Assembly (NCBI GenBank): GCA_946902985.2
Contig: OX336390.1
Coordinates: forward strand, 527,576,861-527,640,860
Direction: 5' to 3'
Length of the DNA stretch: 64,000 bases
DNA from: Meconema thalassinum
Lineage: Eukaryota > Arthropoda > Insecta > Orthoptera > Tettigoniidae
Of this stretch, positions 54,691 through 64,000 are shown piece by piece; within the stretch, counting starts at the first letter, position 1, and each line of letters opens with the position of its first letter. The notes under the pieces are model-generated. The model made no database searches. It was not told where the DNA came from and saw only the letters and a list, made by a program, of their open reading frames with translations. The translations under genes were made by a program, and so were the position numbers.

Positions 54691-55504
54691 ACCGAATTCT
54701 TATCCATGTACACTTTTATTCTCCTGTTTTACTTTTTCATGGGTGAAGAGTTTTAACATAATTTTTTTCAATTTCACAGTTAAATGTTGAAAATTGTATA
54801 TATTATTTATATTGTCATTTGTAAGTCACGAGCTTTCGAATATGAAATGCATTACTGAACACATGTGTCACAGCAAAAGAGCTAATTCGTGAAACAAACA
54901 GAATTTGCTCAATTCCAATAACTGCACGTGCAGCAGTTTTAATTTTATAAGCAAAAGTAATACATTTTTTTACAAGACGTTGTTGTACTTTGGTGTGCTA
55001 TAAGAATAATGAATTGTGTGTTGTTATTATTATTATTATTATTGTTATTAATGTAACTGGTAGCTGAAATCCTAATTAGGCAGTAGCATACACAGTAGAT
55101 CTTATGTGATCTTTTTTTGTGAGATGTAGCCTATGACAAGTTCTAGGAAAGGAAATGCGAATAGGGGGGCTATATATTTCATGTTTCAGAAGGGGGTCGT
55201 GACAAAAAAAAGTTTGAGAACCCCTGGTCTAGACCCTAGATGACTCGAAAATGTATAAACCAGGGAACTAAGGCCACTCCATTATTATTATCATTATTAT
55301 TATTATTATTATTGATAACGTCCATGTTCTGCCCCTTTAAACTACCATCACCAGTCATCGTACTGGCAGCACGTAGATGCCTGGCTTTGTTCCTCTCAGG
55401 GAGTGTTGTCAAGTAGTAACAAATTTCACCCCTATTAAATTTCGCCAAAATCCACTAAAATATCTGGCTCAAATAGCTGGTATTCAATCATAAATTGCCC
55501 TTCA

Positions 55505-55640
55505 CGCCGGTCATTCCGTTTCCGCTAGCCGCCGGCGAACACTACTCACCACTGTGAGTGGGGGGATAAAACACACCAACGCCTGTCGTAGAAGGCGTCT
55601 AAAAGGGCCGACACGGTCAATTAATTTGCCATCTTGATGT
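55505..55640 (+). repeat. Family J-like GC-rich repeat, 5' portion
   Basis: CCGCCGGCGAACACTAC, CACTGTGAGTGGGGGG and CGCCTGTCGTAGAAGGCG then TCTAAAAGGG have the style of the leading part of the repeat whose later part is at 20190-20480. The link to that copy is from memory of such repeats, not from overlap here. Confidence 0.4.
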
Positions 55641-56087
55641 GAAGACTACCTGCGGATGGGGAGGACAGAATTCATGTACCAAAAGAGACCTGTAAAATTT
55701 TCTATCGATTTTCTGTCCCTGTATGGTTTGAATATTAGGAGAGAACGTGCATACTGTTTGGGGAAGGGCCTCTAACTTGGCCACCTGGGTACGGTACTCC
55801 CAATCCATCGTTCGAGAGCGCCTTGTACTGTTTGCCCCACTGTTTTTGGCCGGTCAATCCCGGTTTCACAGTCGTACAGAGGACAGTTGGTGAACCTCTT
55901 ATTCTTATTAGAGTGCCATATCCCCTCCAGGGACGTAGGCGATATAGCGTGATAAAAATAATACCGGTAGTCACTTTCCGTCCAATCTATTAGGGCACTC
56001 ATGTGTTGACCGACTGAAGAGCAATTCTGTTGATTGACTTTAAGTTAATATTGTAGCTTTCAGTCGGCCAACACTTTCAGTGGTATC

Positions 56088-56405
56088 CGCTTCACAATGC
56101 GGGTCCTTGCTAGGCCGAATAACAAACAAACCACGAGGCACTACAGGCCTTGAAGCGACCGCTGTCCGGCCATGTGGCCTGCAGATATTGGGTGGCGCGT
56201 GGTCAGCGCATCGTGTCCCCTCAGACGTTAATCTTGGTGACCGGGGCGCTGCCTCCCTGTCAGACAGCTACTCAATTGTCCTCACGAGGCTGTGTGCACC
56301 CCGTTCCAGCCCTCACGCCAGTTTCTAAAATCCCTCATGGAGCCGAGGCCTCAGGGTGAGAAGCAGGCGCGCTACCCCAACACCTCGGAGGCCGAATACC
56401 AGAGC
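56088..56405 (-). mobile_element. SINE-G (tRNA-like head), minus strand
   Basis: From the right the minus strand reads TCGGCCTCCGAGGTGTTGGG, GTAGCGCGCCTGCTTCTCAC, GGCCTCGGCTCCATGAGGG, AACGGGGTGCACACAGCC, GGGAGGCAGCGCCCCGG and GCTGACCACGCGCCACC. It ends GCAGGCCACATGGCCGG, GCGGTCGCTTCAAGG. The order matches a common insect tRNA-headed SINE. The B box is mutated. Confidence 0.65.
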
Positions 56406-57400
56406 TGGATAAGTCACTATGTATGACGGAGGGTATGTGCCTGTGAGAGTTATTATGAGTTGTTTTGATTTTATTCTTTCCTTTCCTGAGACACGGGGAA
56501 CCTGGATAATTACTACTATTGCTAGGTAAGTATTTTCTTCGGGTGGCGCCCACAGTTGATAGCCCCTGATCGAAGTGGGTGGTACTCGGAGAGCATGATT
56601 TTGGAATGCTCTAGTGTTCCACAACCTTATAAAACTAGTGTTCCACAACCTTATAAAATGGTCCGCTTAAAAAGCCGTCTCTTGAAGTTGGACGCCAGAA
56701 AGTGTACATACCTTGGGATGAATTAAGTTGCCAAGATTCTCCGTTGAAAAGTCTTCTCTCTACCTGGTAGCCACTAGGGCCTGGGACAGATGGCGGAAAT
56801 TGTAAAATGATGAAATCTATCCTATTTAGTGAAGATATGGAGACTTGGAACGGGATTTACAAGCTCCGGAGAGGTCAGCTACTCTTGCATATCGTTGACC
56901 AGGAGCAAACCGAAGCGTTGCTGGGATACACGTCATTTCTGTGAAATTCCCGTTGAGTTTGAAGGAGGTCTTTAGTGCTGTCTTCTATCGTGGCCTTATT
57001 AAAGAAAGCCTGATGATGGGGGGGATACGAATGTTTAGGAGGCTGCTAAAAGTGTTTCTCAGTCAGTAAGTCTGGACGGTATTGGCCTTCCCTTCCTGGT
57101 GGGAACGCAATGTACCCGGTAGTATTATCCTCCTGACGACGCAGGTCTCCACACAGCCGAATCCCTTGCTGCATTAGGGGGTGCTCGTATTCGTTGCGCA
57201 AAGGAAAATCGTTTTGCTGTTGTGCGCAGTGATGTCACCACGGAGAGAAGTTAGCATGATTCTAGCTTAGGATGTGTGTTTTTTTTTCACTCCGTCGCGT
57301 CGCCAGCAACAGCTGGCAAACGAATCAGATTGAAGGATGCACCCACCATTCTTATTCAATATAGGTGGGACATTCTACCGGAAACTAGGACACACCCAAG
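56406..57400. other. No recognisable gene or element
   Basis: A 24-bp direct repeat (TAGTGTTCCACAACCTTATA and flank) occurs at about 56610-56658. Otherwise there is nothing interpretable. Confidence 0.45.
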
Positions 57401-58290
57401 GATCTCATGACCGCGAGCGGTTGTTGCTGTCATTGAATAGGGAAACCTAATTGCAACAGACTGGACGACGCTACGGCATCCCACAGAATACGGTGACGCG
57501 TTGGATACTGTGTTTTAGAGAATCGCTAGACATAGCCGACGTGCTGGCTCGGTTCGTGGCGAGTCTCGGACAGGGGACAGGACGATCATTTGATCGCTGA
57601 GGCCAATTCGACCCCGTTCATGAACGCCGTGCAGCTATGCGAGACCACGCGTTTAATCGGCACCTCGAGGACGGTCTTGAGACGCCTCAATGAGTCAGGG
57701 TTATATTCCCAGCGAACGTCTAAGGAACAATAGCTCACTGATCAACAGAGAGTGTAACGCCATGCGTTTGCCGAGGGAAGCGTGGTACGTGAATGGTCGA
57801 ATGTTCTATCCTCCGATAAGGGTACGTTTTGCTCGGGACGATGAGTCTTGACGCGTGTTGTTTCGCCCTTTCAGCATCTAACCCATTCCAGCGTACGTGG
57901 CGGAGCATCGGCATTCTGGCCGTGTATCTGTTAATTATTGGGGTTGGATGAACTCTCGCGGGATGGGAATGTTGAACAGAATCGAGCACCGTCCACAAAA
58001 ACACGCTCTCACCTCCGGGCAATATGTGTACATTTTAAAGAACGTGGTGACTTTTTTGTGCGGGTGCTTCAACCAGTCAGTGTTATATAATTTCAGCAGG
58101 TCCTGTCTGCGATTCGCCGTCCCGATTAATTCAGGAATAGTTCGCAAGGCAAGGTCAGGTTGAGATTATCAACTGGGCTTCTTGTGGGGCAGACATAATC
58201 CCATCGAGAACGTGTGGGTCAAGACGAAGAGAGTATTGTTGGGAACCTGGCCCCGATCCCGCTTCGAATACAAACGACGCTCTTTGGGAT
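57400..58290 (+). pseudogene. Very decayed Tc1-family transposase
   Basis: Remnant motifs lie in the right order: a helix-turn-helix (RRYGIPQNTVTRWILCFRE) near 57460-57520, then VNYWGWMNSRGMGMLNRIE and TSGQYVYILKNVV around 57925-58055, and near 58190 HNPIENVWVKTKR, equivalent to the NPIExxW box with the catalytic Glu. Frames change repeatedly and the Asp motifs are not legible. Inverted ends were not found. It is older than the other two Tc1-like copies. Confidence 0.6.
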
Positions 58291-58294
58291 GTTA

Positions 58295-58345
58295 GAGGCA
58301 GATGGCCTCGCTGTTCCGTCCCTTAAAACAACAATACATAATTCC
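58295..58345 (+). mobile_element. Orphan SINE-type tail
   Basis: GAGGCAGATGGCCTCGCTG, then TTCCGTCCCTTAAAACAACA, a hairpin-and-tail unit without a head, similar to the one at 22503-22540. Confidence 0.55.
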
Positions 58346-59017
58346 TGTCAGTGTGGCCTGGGGTGAGTTGTAGGAGGTGGCTACGTATGTTTCTGTCCTA
58401 ATCGATCCCATAACCACACGCCTGGAAGAGCTCATGCACAACCGCGGTGCTCGGTTCTCTTACTGAGAGGATCACCCAACAGGACCATAAATAACTGCAC
58501 CCACTGTCATTAATTGCATGATTAAACAAAGGAATTTACGTGACTCGCCATATACGTCAGTGTAGGAATAATTATTAAAATATTTCACTCTGTCGGGAAT
58601 CGAGCTCTTTTTAAACCAGAGGTGAGTGGCAACGTGTATTCTTTATTGTCCAACAGAATAACAATCCACCTGTGACATATACTGAACTATAACATTTCAA
58701 AATATAAACAAAACAAAATAACATTTACGCAATTAACTATCAACAGTCACAACTCAAATATCTCGAAAAGAATTACATCTAGCGTTCATCCATACATTGA
58801 AACCAAAAAGTTCCAGAAACACTAAAATATTTATTTACAGAAATTCACAACTATCCAGACGGAAAACTGGCGAGACAGAAAAATATAGCCTATACGAAGT
58901 AGACAAGAAAAATGAAATGAAAGGGAGGAATAATGTACAGTAGCTGAAAAAAAAGGCATGTGTTTGGGGCTTGCCCTTTTCTCCTGACCTTCCTTAAATT
59001 ATTATTTATAGGTTTGT

Positions 59018-59021
<4 letters not shown>
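58346..59021. other. No recognisable gene or element
   Basis: AT-rich DNA with no long frame. Confidence 0.4.
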
Positions 59022-59050
<29 letters not shown>

Positions 59051-59092
59051 ATGAATGAATAATGAATGAATGAATGAATGAATGAATGAATC
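59022..59092. repeat. (AAAT)n / (AATG)n compound microsatellite
   Basis: Tandem AAAT tetramers change to AATG tetramers with one AATAATG irregularity. Confidence 0.95.
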
Positions 59093-59141
59093 GGAGGATG
59101 TAGAAAACGCATACAAAGGGTAAGCATACAAATTTTTGTTC

Positions 59142-60444
59142 GGGGGCCTGTTTCATAAAGCTCTTACACTAATATTATTAGCAAGACAGTAATAATATTA
59201 ACTAATATTATTAGTTTTCTGTTTCATAAACTTATTAGCTAATAATATTTGTTATTAGTCCATGACTCCAAAATATTAGTGAAGGTTTCTAATAATATTA
59301 GCTAACTGTTTCATAAACAAGGAAGACTATTAACATAGTCTAATATTATTAGTCTTATTTCTACAAGTGTGCTTAGTCTAATAAATTTATATTATTGGTG
59401 AGAATAGGCCTACCGTGAACTGAATGTTTATTTAGCCAAATAAGATTGTGATACAGTAATTCGAGAAATACATTTTAAACCTGTAGACTTGTAACTTTTG
59501 AGAAGAAACCTCACGTGAAATTGTTGATACACCGGTATTTTATAATAGTATTGGCACAAATATTAATCTACTGTAAAAGGGAGTGTATTGGAGTTTATAA
59601 TACGGAACTCATTTTATTTGAGTTTTTGTAGCTTCCACCAGCAGTAGCCTAAATAAAGAATACAATATGGATCAATTAGATTAATAGACGCGACACCGCT
59701 CATAACGTTAAATTCCTTATAAATAGGCCTACTTGCGAGTCAAGACAATGTGCCATGTGCCCAGTTCCCGGACCTCTTGATTCACAGACCAACACATAAT
59801 TTCATGTGGATTCTGTTAAAATTAGTCATATTCATATGGTAAATATCGTTTAAATCGATAATTGGTAGAAAAAATATCTACCTCGACCGGGATTCGAACC
59901 CGGGACCTCTAGATTCATAGATGAACGCTCTATTCGCACGGCTATTTCGACCACGCAGTTGTTTAGCACAAGATGGTACTTACATTCACTTACCAATAAT
60001 ACTGTATTACGGAAGTAAGCTCTATTAATATTTGGCCTGTTTCGATAATGTTCCTGCGTGAAATTGAGTTTTAAATGCCTTATGAATAGGCCTACTTCCC
60101 AGTAAAGGGAGCAGCAGTTCGTGACGGCATGCTCAGTTCCCGTATAAACATATGGATATATATTATATTAATAAATGCATTACCACAATGTGGGTTAATA
60201 TCTCAATAGCCATTGTGCAGAAACATTATACCGGTATTGCGAATGTTTACATTGTTTCATATTAAAGTATAATATCACTTACATGCTGATACGAAGACTG
60301 AGCCCACTAATAATATGAATAGACATTTTATCAGTCCTCATGATCCTTTATGAAACAGAATTTGGCTAACTAATAAAAATTATTATGAGTACTAATATTA
60401 ACTTATTAGCTAATATTATCAGTCAGTTTTATGAAACAGGCTCC
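59142..60444. mobile_element. 1.3-kb foldback-type MITE inserted in the 128-bp array
   Basis: The ends GGGGGCCTGTTTCATAAA and (complement) GGAGCCTGTTTCATAAA are inverted. The word TGTTTCATAAA recurs inside near both ends (59220, 59310, 60350), alternating with AATATTATTAG words that pair across the element. Left flank AATTTTTGTTC and right flank AGATCGGTAAAACGG join to the normal 128-bp unit text, so the insertion point is exact, with no clear target duplication. No transposase frame. Superfamily unknown. Confidence 0.72.
59735..60330 (-). mobile_element. Element H copy 2, inside the MITE
   Basis: Inverted homologue of 4050-4600. The tRNA-like core on the minus strand at about 59960-59885 contains GCCGTGCGAATAGAGCG and the perfect B box GGTTCGAATCC in CCCGGGTTCGAATCCCGG. 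AT-rich arms with AACCCACATTGTGGTAATGC and TTCTGCACAATGGCTATTG match the first copy. Confidence 0.6.
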
Positions 60445-60870
60445 AGATCGGTAAAACGGTGTAGATTTGTGCCAAAGGGCCTAAATGCAGCGAATGGAGT
60501 GGTCTGTCCGAAATTTCAAGTGGACAGTGTTACCCGCAGGGTTCCAAAGAGTAAGTATATAAATTTTGGTTCAGATCGGTGAATTGGTGTAGGTTTGTGT
60601 CAAAGGGCCTACATGCAGGGAATGGAGTGGTCTGTCCAAGATTATAAGTGGACAGTGTTACTCGCAGGATTCCAAAGGGTAAGTATACAAATTCTGGTTC
60701 AGATCGGTGAAACGGTGTAGATTTCTGCCAAAGGGCCTAAATGCAGGGAAAGGAGTGGTCTGTCCGAAATTTCAAGTGGACAGCGTTACTCGCAGGATTC
60801 CATAGGCTAAGTATACACATTTTGGTTCAGATCGGTGAAACTGTGTAGATTTGTATACATGACAGACAGA
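60445..60870 (+). repeat. 128-bp tandem array, 3.3 units
   Basis: CAGATCGGT recurs at about 60444, 60572, 60700 and 60828, exactly 128 bp apart. Each unit has AAACGGTGTAGATTTGTGCC, AAAGGGCCTAAATGCAGG, GTGGTCTGTCCGAAATTTC, AAGTGGACAGTGTTACTCGC and GGTAAGTATACAAATT. The first unit is split by the MITE. The array ends in (GACA)n and (TA)n tracts (60868-60915). Confidence 0.9.
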
Positions 60871-60883
60871 CAGACAAACTTCG

Positions 60884-60920
<37 letters not shown>

Positions 60921-61045
60921 TAACAGGTACCACATTGGCAGAGCCTGTACGTTCGGTAGCACTTCAGAAACTAAAGCGCCACCTTCGGACAAGAAAATAG
61001 TGCTTATATAACGACATTGACTAATGTAGACATTTGACGGATATA

Positions 61046-62457
61046 CACTACCGGAAAAGAAAATTAGATCACTTGAAAAGACGACGTCGATTTTGATCCA
61101 ATGACGGCAGATTCCACCTGGGGGGGATAGTAGATGTACTGATAAGGGTTTCAACGTCGTCCGCCAACAGATAGCGTAGTGGCAGAGCTACCAGTGCGCC
61201 ATCTGTGTCGAGCGTTCAACAGGGAAAGCTCATAGCCATACGGCTCATTGTGGTGAAAACGTGTGATGCAAGCAGGTACAATGCCACGGAGACGCACTAC
61301 TGCTTCCTATAGCCAAATGAGCGAGTTTGAAAGGGGTCAAATTGTGGCCTTCCGAGTGGCGGGATGATCCTTTCCGAGAATTGCCACACAAATTGGACGT
61401 GATGTGTCCGTCGTGCAACGATGCTGGTATCAGTGATCACGTGAATATTCTTACACCCGTAGACGAGGTTCTGGACGTCCACGCAGCACAGACGTCCGCC
61501 AGGATCGTCGTATTGTAAGGGCAGCAGTGGCAGATCGTACAGCTTCCACAGCACAGATACGAGGGTTTGTGAGCCCAGAAGTGTCAACACGAACTGTTGC
61601 GAACCGGTTACTAGCAGTGGGACTACGGGCGCGCACACCTCTAGCCCGTTTTCCGCTCACGCCACAGCATCGACGTGCACGGCTCGACTGGTGCCGTCAG
61701 AGGATCACATGGAAGATGGAATGGCGCGCCGTGGTCTTCAGCGATGAACGCAGATTCTGCCTGCACGCAAGTGATAGTCGTTGGCGCGTTCGGCGTGGAC
61801 CTGGTGAACGCTGTCTCGTAGAGTGCATTCGTCCAAGACACACTGGCCCAACCCCAGGCCTTCTGGTCTGGGGTGCGATAAGCTCCAACTCTCGTTCACC
61901 TTTGGTGTTTGTGGAGGGAACGCTAACCAGCTCTTGGTACGTGCAGGATGTTGTGAGACCCGTTCTTTTGCTGTTCTTGCAAAAGGAAGGGGATGTGTTA
62001 TTCCAACAGGATAATGTTCTCCCTCACACTGCCCGTGCAACTCAACGTGCACTGCAAGACGTGCAGCAACTTCCCTGGCCAGCATGATCGCCGGACTTGT
62101 CGCCAACCGAGCACGTGTGGGACATGATGGGCCGACAAGTGACTCGTGCGACTCGTCCACCCACAACTCTTACAGAACTGTGTGAGCAGGTCGAGCAGGC
62201 GTGGAATAACGTTTCCCAAGACAGTATTCGCCATCTGTATGATCAACTGGATGCAAGAGTCAGTGTCTGCATTTCCGCCCGTGGAGGCTACACCTCGTAC
62301 TAATATGGGTGTTTTTTTTTGGCATGGGTCGATACCTGATATCTCTGAACCGCTTGACCTATTGATCTGTGGTACTCCATATGCACTATTGCCACAATGA
62401 ATCTTGAGTGAATTGGTAACCTCTAAAAGGGTGACCTAATTTTTTCCCCCGGCAGTG
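61046..62457 (+). mobile_element. Second Tc1/mariner-type element, defective
   Basis: The 1412-bp element is flanked by TA on both sides (61044-61045 and 62458-62459). The ends CACTACCGGAAAAGAAAATT and (complement) CACTGCCGGGGGAAAAAATT form imperfect inverted repeats of about 27 bp ending at TTAGRTCAC. It carries a single transposase frame with three stop codons. Confidence 0.92.
61281..62303 (+). pseudogene. Tc1-like transposase, full length but with three in-frame TGA stops
   Basis: One frame runs 340 codons from the ATG at 61281 to the TAA at 62301-62303 with no frameshift. TGA stops fall at codons 29, 52 and 269 (61365, 61434 and 62085). The paired-like N-terminus includes SFREIATQIGRDVSVVQRC, and GRPRSTDVRQDRR is the hinge. 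The catalytic core has FSDERRFCLHA (first Asp), VLFQQDNVLPHTAR (second Asp) and SPDLSPTEHVWDMM (Glu). I count 32 residues, including the stop position, between the second Asp and the Glu, two fewer than in the 28.4-kb transposase. The GLLVWGAISSNSR box is present. Confidence 0.9.
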
Positions 62458-63518
62458 TATTATATCCCTGGCCGAGAGACGTAATGAGCCATGTCGTGTA
62501 GAAAGTACTTGGCAACTCCATGCTACTTGTCCTATCCACGTGTACGTGTTGCGGGCAACCACACCTCCCAGTGGACGCTCATTTTGTGTGTCTGTTTACT
62601 GTACATTATGGTTAGGCCGCCTAGATGAATTTGTTTCTCGCCTATGCGCAGTTCAATACTAGGATTGGCTAGGATGATCGCTACGTAGCGTTCCACTTCG
62701 TCAGACACTGAATTCAATGACTAGATTGCAATGGGGTCAAATAGGCCTACGTTGTTACTAGAGGACCTGTGCGAGAAATCTCGCATGAGTTAAACCACCC
62801 GCCCGGCCATACTGTTATGCGCGCTCGACGCGACACAATATTCTGGAATGGGCTATCGTCTTGTTTGTTTGTTTGTTTGTTTGTTTGTTTGTTTGTTTGA
62901 ACACACTTATTTTGTTTGAACACACTTCTTTTTAAACTAATTGTCGATATCTATGAAATCGGAGTGCAATTCGTCACTGCTGCAGGTAATTTTCTTTCTT
63001 TTGAATGGCCATTTTAGTCCAGGCAACGAAAAGGTATAGAGGGAAATGTTTGGAACACAATGTTTTACTTCGTAACTTTGTTTGGACTAGTTAGGAGGTG
63101 AACATATCAAAAGTCCCCGCCCGTAGCCTTTGAGCCTGGGGGGAAAGGGGGGGGGGGTTGAAGGTCCCATTTTTCGGTTTTTCGCTTAAATCTTGGAAAC
63201 TATGTGTCCTATCGAAATGACTACTCTATACAAAATGAAAGCTGATGAAATTTGCTACAAGTTTTACTCCGTCAAGTTTTTCGAGATCTTGTATAGTTTT
63301 CGTGTTATCCGCTCTTGAAAGTCTGTAATTTTTGAAGAAAAAAAAGCCTCAATTGTTTTGCTCTTTTTGACCGGATAACTCTTCGATTATGCACCCAAAA
63401 AATAAATGCCGACCCGAGGGTTGTAGAACATTACATTCCCTTCAATAATATATATTACTTTACTATTTTATCTATTTTCCTTCAAATGTTAAAACCCCTT
63501 CGCACAGACTTACGCGCT
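62458..63518. other. No gene; (GTTT)n tract and T/G-rich repeat text
   Basis: There is a (GTTT)n microsatellite at 62861-62898, G runs near 63150-63160, and TTTCGGTTTTTCGCTTAAATC with TTTTTCGAGATCTTGTATAG at 63170-63300. The latter looks like dispersed-repeat flank leading into the ORF family that starts at 63519. Confidence 0.5.
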
Positions 63519-64000
63519 GGCTACGTATTGGCGGCCCGGGACAAGCCCCCCAAAACAAGGATACAGCTGACATTGCCAAGCTCACCGATTGGTTTGAGAA
63601 ATTTCCTCCCTTCCCAGAGACCAGTGACATATCTATCGCGACAGGAGTTGTTGGAAATACAACGATCGCCTGCTACAATGCTGTTGCAGTTGGTAAGCAA
63701 GCAATGGCTAAAATGGTCAATTCGGCATTTTCTAACACCAAATTGTCTCGAAAAGATCGAGCTTTTCCCCTGTCGACTGTGAGCTCGTTGATCAAAATAA
63801 ACGACGAAAATATTCCTGTGGACCCATTCTTGCTATTCGGACGTAGCAACATACCGACGAAGATTTAAAGCTGTACATGGGATACGAATGAGCCCCGTTC
63901 CCATTAGCCCTCTTCAGTGAGAGTGGGATGAGGAAATCGACTAAGTCAGCGCTGTACAAAGTATTCAACACTACGACCAAGGATGTACGTGTCGCACAGT
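63519..64000 (+). pseudogene. Repetitive protein family of unknown function, partial at window edge
   Basis: A continuous frame from about 63519 to the TAA at 63866-63868 reads GGPGQAPQNKDTADIAKLTD, WFEKFPPFPETSDIS, TGVVGNTTIACYN, GKQAMAKMV, LSRKDRAFPLSTVSSLIKI and VDPFLLFGR. A shifted frame downstream continues with DLKLYMGYE, a stop, and APFPLALFSESGMRKSTKSALYK. The mix of strong motif conservation style and decay is typical of a mobile-element passenger. I have seen similar proteins annotated as uncharacterised in arthropod and cnidarian genomes, but I cannot name a function. A start codon is not evident. It runs off the right edge. Confidence 0.6.

Larger units (their letters stand above)
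49857..55226 (+). mobile_element. Decayed hAT element (composite, 5.4 kb)
   Basis: The left end CATGGGTTTCCAGACTTTT and the complement of the right end, CAGGGGTTCTCAAACTTTTT, form imperfect inverted repeats. Flanking 8-mers GACTAGAC (49849-49856) and GTCTAGAC (55227-55234) match at 7 of 8 bases, as expected for a hAT duplication. The right half carries its own broken transposase. The left half is stuffed with a LINE fragment, tandem arrays and another hAT relic. Confidence 0.78.

Noticed and set aside
59885..59960. Genuine tRNA gene on the minus strand
   Set aside because: The B box is perfect, but the region is part of repeat element H with a homologue at 4.4 kb, and acceptor-stem pairing is poor.
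60445..60870. CRISPR-like array
   Set aside because: The units repeat in full with no unique spacers, and the context is eukaryotic transposon DNA.

Overview
This window looks like repeat-dense, gene-poor nuclear DNA from a large animal genome, most likely an insect. I infer the insect from the mix of Tc1/mariner, hAT, PIF/Harbinger-like and Ty3/gypsy (no env) elements, arthropod-type LINE fragments, and many tRNA-headed SINEs. A large-genome polyneopteran such as a cricket, katydid or stick insect would fit, but that is a guess. I found no convincing host gene, no host splice structure, no CRISPR and no bacterial operon. Almost everything recognisable is a mobile element or a relic of one.

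Layout. 1-0.9 kb: minisatellite-like body ending in a SINE-type tail, then a tRNA-headed SINE. 4-9 kb: a tRNA-like dispersed element, several SINE-C copies (one split by a 1.1-kb hAT-type MITE with perfect 8-bp target duplications), and the 3' end of a LINE. 10-18 kb: SINE-D, LINE scraps, a 986-bp tandem duplication carrying a SINE-A head, a PIF/Harbinger-like element with a decayed MADF-domain ORF, and more SINE-C. 20-24 kb: the minisatellite-like family again, interrupted by a solo gypsy LTR (TSD GTAT), then SINE-F and SINE-A. 28.1-29.6 kb: a structurally intact Tc1-like transposon with an uninterrupted DD34E transposase. 30-42 kb: SINEs, two kinds of tandem array, a 1.1-kb SINE-A palindrome, a LINE RNase H relic, and one SINE inserted in another.

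42.3-49.4 kb: a Ty3/gypsy provirus on the minus strand. Its gag and pol are broken by stops and frameshifts, and its 5' LTR is fused head to head with a diverged inverted LTR. A 5S-rRNA-headed SINE follows at 49.4-49.6 kb. 49.9-55.2 kb: a decayed hAT element with a BED/hATC transposase, filled with a LINE fragment, tandem arrays and a second hAT relic in the opposite strand. 56-58.3 kb: SINE-G and a very decayed Tc1 relative. 59.1-60.9 kb: a MITE inserted into a 128-bp tandem array. 61.0-62.5 kb: a second Tc1-like element whose single-frame transposase carries three TGA stops. 63.5-64 kb: the start of a repetitive protein-coding family of unknown function, cut by the window edge.

Common thread: several SINE families with unrelated heads end in a similar short hairpin (GGGGC, then ATGACC and a TGT stretch, then GCCCC) followed by an A/C-rich tail. 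This is what would be expected if one LINE machinery mobilised them all. SINE family letters A-G, element H and family J are my own labels.
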